Assembly (NCBI GenBank): GCA_003232175.1
Contig: QILX01000052.1
Span: forward strand, 1 to 11,320
Length of the DNA: 11,320 bases
Reading direction: 5' to 3'
Source of the DNA: Hyphomicrobiales bacterium
Lineage (GTDB): Bacteria > Pseudomonadota > Alphaproteobacteria > Rhizobiales > SZUA-8
Shown: piece after piece, positions 8,333 to 11,320 of the stretch
Layout of the letters: each line of letters begins with the position of its first letter
Numbering within the stretch: the first letter of the stretch is position 1
Made by a program: the position numbers and the translations under genes
Notes under the pieces: generated by a model
Seen by the model: the letters and a program-made list of their open reading frames with translations, nothing else
The model's database searches: none
Told to the model about the DNA's origin: nothing

Positions 8333-8854
8333 CTATTTATCGCTTTGCGGCCGAATGGCGCGTTTCAGGAGAAGAAGGACGGCAATGCCGGCGGTGAAAA
8401 CCACGGTCGTTTCCCCAAGCGTGTCAAAACCGCGATAGCTCGACAAAACCGAAGTCACGACGTTGGCAACGCCGGTGTCGGGGATGGAAAGGGCCAGGTA
8501 ATCTCCGCCGGGGCCGGCATGCATGGGGGTATCGGCGATGCCGAACGGCGGCAGGCCGAAGGTGCCGTAGATCAGCGCCGCGCCGGTCACCACTGCCACG
8601 AAAAGCGGTAGGATGGGCGTGTGGGTCGGCACGGTTTCTTCTGATTTTGTCAGATGCAAGGTGCCGAGCATCAGCACGGTTGAAATCCCGGCGCCAACCG
8701 AGGCCTCGGTCATCGCCACATCGACCGCGTCAAGCACGATCAGAACCGACGCCATGAGAAAGCTGTAAATTCCGCCAAGCACGACCACGGCAAACAGGTT
8801 GCGCAACCGGACGATGCCGATGGTGATGGCCGCCATCAAGGTCAGCAGCACCAT
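8333..8854 (-). CDS. DUF4040/MbhE-type subunit equivalent to the C-terminal part of MrpA
   Basis: 173 residues from the ATG at 8854. Residues 1-68 are a MbhD/DUF4040 domain (VRLRNLFAVVVLGGIYSFLM, then DVAMTEASVGAG at 45-56 with conserved Glu50). Residues 80-165 match the MbhE-like part, including RGFDTLGETTVVFTAG at 141-156. In classical Mrp these domains form the C-terminus of MrpA; here they are a separate gene as in archaeal Mbh/Mrp clusters. The start is uncertain: no Shine-Dalgarno precedes the 8854 ATG. The in-frame ATA at 8872-8870 overlaps the mnhG stop as ATAG, has GGAGGG 8 bases upstream, and would give IEALINMVLL, which fits family N-termini better. A rare ATA start or a mutated ATG is possible. 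Open reading upstream of this belongs to mnhG in another frame. Confidence 0.85.
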   Translation of the reverse strand: MVLLTLMAAITIGIVRLRNLFAVVVLGGIYSFLMASVLIVLDAVDVAMTEASVGAGISTVLMLGTLHLTKSEETVPTHTPILPLFVAVVTGAALIYGTFGLPPFGIADTPMHAGPGGDYLALSIPDTGVANVVTSVLSSYRGFDTLGETTVVFTAGIAVLLLLKRAIRPQSDK

Positions 8855-8868
8855 GTTTATCAGGGCTT

Positions 8869-9303
8869 CTATGGTTTGGACCCTCCGGGATTGAGGCGGT
8901 TCTTGATACGGGCCATCGGAACAAGGTCCGTTACCGGTACCACGGCGTCCTCGGCGGCCATTTCGATGAGCTTGCCCTTCCCCGGGATGCTGACCAGAGG
9001 ATGCATTTTGTCCTGAAGCGCCGCGCGCGCCAGGGCGTGAGTGGCAACCGCGCCGGTGAAGAGCAGCACGCCAAGAATGATGATGAGTTTGGCCGCCACC
9101 AGCGTGGGCCCCGCCTGCAGGACCATGCCCGCGATCAGGAGGCCGGCGCCCAGGGTATCGCTCAGCGAGCCGGCATGCATGCGGGTGAACACATCGGGCA
9201 TGCGAACAAGACCTATGGCGCCGACGAGATAGAAAAACCCGCCAGCCACAAGCAGGATCCAGCTCAAGCCGTCGATCACCCCATTTATCACCATGGCCGC
9301 CAT
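8869..9303 (-). CDS. mnhG: MnhG/MrpG subunit of the cation/proton antiporter
   Basis: 144 residues. Three hydrophobic helices (about 10-33, 50-66, 70-92) contain the family motif GAIGLVRMPDVFTRMHAGSL followed by SDTLG (28-52). The last 50 residues form a soluble, partly charged tail (HPLVSIPGKGKLIEMAAEDA and on), longer than in minimal MrpG proteins. It is a small inner-membrane subunit of the Mrp complex. The ATG at 9303-9301 shares one base with the mnhF stop (TGATG). M4 at 9294 is an alternative start. Downstream it abuts the DUF4040-type gene. Confidence 0.93.
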   Translation of the reverse strand: MAAMVINGVIDGLSWILLVAGGFFYLVGAIGLVRMPDVFTRMHAGSLSDTLGAGLLIAGMVLQAGPTLVAAKLIIILGVLLFTGAVATHALARAALQDKMHPLVSIPGKGKLIEMAAEDAVVPVTDLVPMARIKNRLNPGGSKP

Positions 9304-9590
9304 CAGGTTTCGGTCTCTTCGTCTTCGCCGCCATGGGCCAGGCTGCCGTAGCGGAAATACTTTAAAACCGCCAGGGTGCCGATGATGTTGAGCAACACAT
9401 AAGTCAGGCCAAGGTCGAGAAACTCCGGTCGACCGGTCATGAAACCAAATAGGGCAAGCAGCAAAATAGCGCCGGTCCCCACCGAGTTTGCCGCCAGCAG
9501 CCGGTCAAATACGGTCGGGCCTTTCAGGGCCCGCCAGACGGTGAGGGTCAAAGCCAGCAACACGGCGATTATGGCGACGGCAAACATCAT
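9303..9590 (-). CDS. mnhF: MnhF/MrpF subunit of the cation/proton antiporter
   Basis: 95 residues, three membrane helices, normal length for MrpF. The first helix (3-20) is followed by the family motif LKGPTVFDRLLAANS (22-36) with P25, D29 and R30. The charged tail ends GGEDEETET. MrpF is a small inner-membrane subunit; studied homologues are required for complex assembly, and some affect cholate or Na+ efflux. The ATG at 9590-9588 overlaps the mnhE stop by 4 bases; the next codon is also ATG. A longer open frame upstream of this start is only the mnhE gene read out of frame. Confidence 0.93.
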   Translation of the reverse strand: MMFAVAIIAVLLALTLTVWRALKGPTVFDRLLAANSVGTGAILLLALFGFMTGRPEFLDLGLTYVLLNIIGTLAVLKYFRYGSLAHGGEDEETET

Positions 9591-10069
9591 GGGGTGCCTC
9601 TTTCGAACCAGCTGACCCGGCGATCCATTTCGCCATTGGCCAGCTCCGCGGTGGTTTCGCGGGTCAACCCGTGAACCAGGATCGTTTTGTTCCGGGAGGA
9701 AACCTCTACCGAAATCGTAGCGGGGGTCAGGGTGATCGAATTGGCGAATGTCGTCAGGCCCACGGCGGTTTTCTGCGTTGCCTTGACCAAGGCCATAGTC
9801 GGTGAAATCGGAAGGCGAGGATCGAGCACGATGCGGGCCACGTTCAGCGCGGATTTGACAATTTCTACCAGTAGCCATGACCAATAGATCAGGCTGCGTG
9901 GTATCAGCCCGATCGGATGGCTTTCCTGGTCGGCAAAGCCCATATGACGGGCGATCAGCGCCACCGCGACGGCCATAACCACACCGGAGCCAACGAGCCA
10001 CAACCCGTAGTGACCGGACAAAATCAGCCAGAAGATGAACATCGAAAGGGCGATGATCGCAGTCCGCAT
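9587..10069 (-). CDS. mnhE: MnhE/MrpE subunit of the cation/proton antiporter, first gene of the operon
   Basis: 160 residues, usual MrpE length. Two or three N-terminal hydrophobic helices (about 2-45, 62-80) are followed by a cytoplasmic domain. The family motif FANSITLTPAT (107-117) and the following VEVS and ILVHGL strands are clear. MrpE supports assembly and activity of the antiporter. The ATG at 10069-10067 is preceded by AAGGG 8 bases upstream. It is the first gene of the operon, and no coding sequence continues upstream on this strand. No convincing sigma70 promoter was found immediately in front. Confidence 0.93.
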   Translation of the reverse strand: MRTAIIALSMFIFWLILSGHYGLWLVGSGVVMAVAVALIARHMGFADQESHPIGLIPRSLIYWSWLLVEIVKSALNVARIVLDPRLPISPTMALVKATQKTAVGLTTFANSITLTPATISVEVSSRNKTILVHGLTRETTAELANGEMDRRVSWFERGTP

Positions 10070-10491
10070 ATTCGCAACCCTTGCTCTGTCGCCCCTCCGG
10101 CCCCGATTGCGTTACCAATGGGCCCGAATTTGCACGTGTTGTTTCTGTGGCCGACGCCCGCCAAACTTCGAACCGAAAACATCGAATTGGCGCAATGCTC
10201 GGGGGTATTCATTAAGGTCGTATTAACCGTGATTGCAGAATCGCCGCCGCGTGATTTTATCCAAAGGGCGACGGTGTTCGTATTTGTCAATATGCGTAAA
10301 AGACGGAAACAGGAACTGAGCGTTGGTATCAATAAATACTGGTATTCGTTGCTTGTCAGCAATTCTGCAATAACAGATATTCTGGCGCAGAACTCATTTT
10401 CAATCTCTGCGATTAAAACGAACTATGTAAATGTCGAACACTCATAGAAAAACAAGGAAAGAAAAGATGATAGTCATAATTCGACTAGTTA

Positions 10492-10517
10492 ATTTTATTT
10501 GCTATTAAAAATAAAAT
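10492..10517. repeat. AT-rich inverted repeat ATTTTATTT-N8-AAATAAAAT
   Basis: A perfect 9+8+9 inverted repeat made almost only of A and T, inside the AT-rich part of the intergenic region. It may be a DNA-bending or protein-binding element; it lacks the GC stem of a terminator. Confidence 0.6.
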
Positions 10518-10819
10518 CGAATGATACGAAATTACATATTTCAACTAATCTAGAACTGAAAGTTTATATCAGCATGAAGTAAAAATACCTCGTTCAGGAA
10601 CATTCTTGCCAAATGTCGCAGCAAATTTTATATATCCTGAATAGGTGTTCGATTTACCGATTCGGGATTTATTCCGAGCAACTCACCTACTGTGCGTGGG
10701 GTTACGGAAAGTAAATTCTTCGATTTAATTAGGAAAAAAGTATAATTGGCCATTTTTGTTATTGACAGATCAATTGTAAGGTAACAAAACTTGGCAGTGA
10801 TTTGTAGCCGTGCAACGCG

Positions 10820-10844
10820 TGACAAATTCTGATTTGACAAATTC
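10820..10844. repeat. 10-bp direct repeat TGACAAATTC overlapping the mucR -35
   Basis: TGACAAATTC occurs at 10820-10829 and 10835-10844 with a 15-base period. The second copy overlaps the proposed mucR -35 hexamer TTGACA, so a protein bound here would be placed to block or help RNA polymerase. Confidence 0.6.
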
Positions 10845-10862
10845 GATGTAAACAGATATTCG
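10834..10862 (+). promoter_or_regulatory. candidate sigma70-type promoter of mucR
   Basis: TTGACA (10834-10839) is a perfect -35 hexamer, followed after 17 bases by TATTCG (10857-10862), a weak -10 hexamer with 3 of 6 matches. The transcript would start near 10869 and have a leader of about 90 bases. The -10 lies inside one copy of the repeated AACAGATATTC. Confidence 0.4.
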
Positions 10863-10901
10863 CCCAGTTGTTTGGAAAATCGCTATCAGCAACGAACTGA
10901 C

Positions 10902-10926
10902 CATATTGGTCACCTATACCAATGTG
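10902..10926 (+). promoter_or_regulatory. inverted repeat in the mucR 5' leader
   Basis: ATTGGT (10905-10910) and ACCAAT (10918-10923) are perfect inverted copies around a 7-base spacer. The arms extend by CA/TG with one G-U pair at 10904/10924, giving a 9-base arm on each side. It lies between the proposed promoter and the ribosome binding site AAGGGG (10948-10953), so it could be an operator or an RNA hairpin controlling mucR. Confidence 0.45.
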
Positions 10927-10961
10927 CTCGACAACTTAGCAAGAAAAAAGGGGTCCAAAAA

Positions 10962-11320
10962 ATGACCGAAGCAGCCGAAAAAGAAGGTCTGATTGATCTG
11001 GCGGCAGATATCGTTGCCGCTTATGTCAGCAAGAACACCGTTCCTGCCGCTGAACTTCCAGCATTGATCAAAGATGTTTTTGGTGCACTGGATCATGTCG
11101 CAAATCAACCGGCGGAAGTGGTCGAACCGGAATTGAAACCGGCAGTATCCATTCGCCGTTCGGTGACACCGGATCATATTATCTGTCTTGAAGATGGTAA
11201 GAAATTCAAGTCCTTAAAGCGTCACTTGCGAACCCATTATGACCTTAGCCCTGAAGATTATCGGGAAAAATGGGGCCTGGCGCATGACTATCCTATGGTG
11301 GCACCGAATTACGCCCGGGC
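10962..11320 (+). CDS. mucR: Ros/MucR-family zinc-finger transcriptional regulator, cut by window edge
   Basis: The first 119 codons are present and the frame is open at the right edge; full proteins of this family have roughly 140-150 residues, so most of it is here. The N-terminal half (residues 8-50) is the helical oligomerisation region. Residues 70-93 are the zinc-finger core: C75-LE-D78, FKSLKRHLRTH with H88 and H92, then DLSPEDYREKWGL (94-106) and DYPMVAPNYA (109-118). The second cysteine of Ros is replaced by Asp (CxxD), a common variant in the family. MucR proteins bind AT-rich DNA in an H-NS-like way, silence many genes (exopolysaccharide, motility, virulence, cell cycle) and usually repress themselves. 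AAGGGG stands 8 bases before the ATG. The AT-rich upstream DNA fits autoregulation. Confidence 0.95.
   Translation, partial: MTEAAEKEGLIDLAADIVAAYVSKNTVPAAELPALIKDVFGALDHVANQPAEVVEPELKPAVSIRRSVTPDHIICLEDGKKFKSLKRHLRTHYDLSPEDYREKWGLAHDYPMVAPNYAR

Larger units (their letters stand above)
10070..10961. other. divergent intergenic region between mnhE and mucR
   Basis: About 890 bases without a supported gene. Bases 10070-10260 have the base composition of the flanking genes and must hold the leader of the antiporter operon. From about 10440 to 10800 the sequence is strikingly AT-rich. It contains a 9-base perfect inverted repeat (10492-10517), an 11-base direct repeat AACAGATATTC (10372-10382 and 10851-10861), a 10-base direct repeat TGACAAATTC (10820-10829 and 10835-10844), and the inverted repeat of the mucR leader. 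Short open frames exist on both strands (for example 10292-10447 plus and 10628-10840 minus), but they lack ribosome binding sites and recognisable domains. No tRNA or other RNA gene was seen. Confidence 0.7.

Noticed and set aside
8333..9334. 333-residue open frame spanning the DUF4040-type gene
   Set aside because: Only the part after about 8872 matches the family; the upstream 150 residues are mnhG read out of frame (Arg/His/Gly-rich, no hydrophobic pattern).
9303..10118. 271-residue open frame ending with MnhF
   Set aside because: Residues before the 9590 ATG are mnhE in another frame; MnhF normally has about 90-100 residues and the ATGA overlap fixes the start.
10285..10290. TTGACA on the minus strand as -35 of the mnh operon
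   Set aside because: No acceptable -10 hexamer lies 15-19 bases downstream; the nearest AT-rich hexamer (GATAAA) is 23 bases away.
10292..10447. 51-residue plus-strand open frame starting MRKRRKQELS
   Set aside because: No ribosome binding site, no recognisable domain, composition drifting into the AT-rich spacer; probably chance.
10440..10800. AT-rich spacer as a mobile element or phage remnant
   Set aside because: No transposase, integrase, terminal inverted repeats, target duplication or tRNA attachment site was seen.
10914..11177. 87-residue minus-strand open frame
   Set aside because: Antisense to mucR, whose zinc-finger region is unmistakable.

Overview
The window looks like a chromosomal segment of an alphaproteobacterium. 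The main pointers are a Ros/MucR-type zinc-finger regulator at the right edge (a family essentially confined to Alphaproteobacteria), the moderately high GC content of the genes, and the style of the Mrp-type antiporter subunits. Genus cannot be told from the sequence alone.

Left part (1-2462, all minus strand). In transcription order this holds an unrecognised 151-residue acidic protein, then an XRE-type helix-turn-helix protein with a Pro-Ala hinge and a very acidic tail (start overlapping the previous stop by 4 bases), then methionine-R-sulfoxide reductase MsrB, then the first 181 codons of oligopeptidase B (S9A prolyl oligopeptidase family), which runs off the left edge and overlaps msrB by 8 bases. 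A sigma70-like promoter sits in front of the 151-residue gene, with two short perfect inverted repeats just upstream of it.

Centre (2676-10069, all minus strand). This is one tightly packed operon for a multisubunit Mrp/Mnh-type monovalent cation/proton antiporter. Transcription order is mnhE, mnhF, mnhG, a DUF4040/MbhE-type protein (the C-terminal part of classical MrpA), mnhB, mnhC, a MnhD-like antiporter subunit (504 aa), a NuoL/MrpA-like antiporter subunit (479 aa), an 86-aa two-helix membrane protein, and a third antiporter-like subunit (562 aa). Most junctions overlap by 1-11 bases. The layout follows the ancestral Mbh/Mrp order (E-F-G-A'-B-C-D): there is no long fused MrpA, and the NuoL-like half is a separate, displaced gene. 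Three large proton-channel-like subunits plus the small membrane protein make it larger than a standard Mrp. The mnhC frame is broken near codon 87 by what looks like a small deletion in its third membrane helix, while its original stop codon and overlap with the next gene are still recognisable. The third large subunit has lost the central TM7 lysine.

Right part (10070-11320). A roughly 890-base divergent intergenic region becomes very AT-rich from about 10440 to 10800. It contains direct and inverted repeats near a likely mucR promoter and leads into mucR (plus strand, truncated by the window edge). MucR proteins are known to bind AT-rich DNA and to repress their own promoters, so this region is a good candidate for MucR autoregulation and possibly for control of the divergent antiporter operon.
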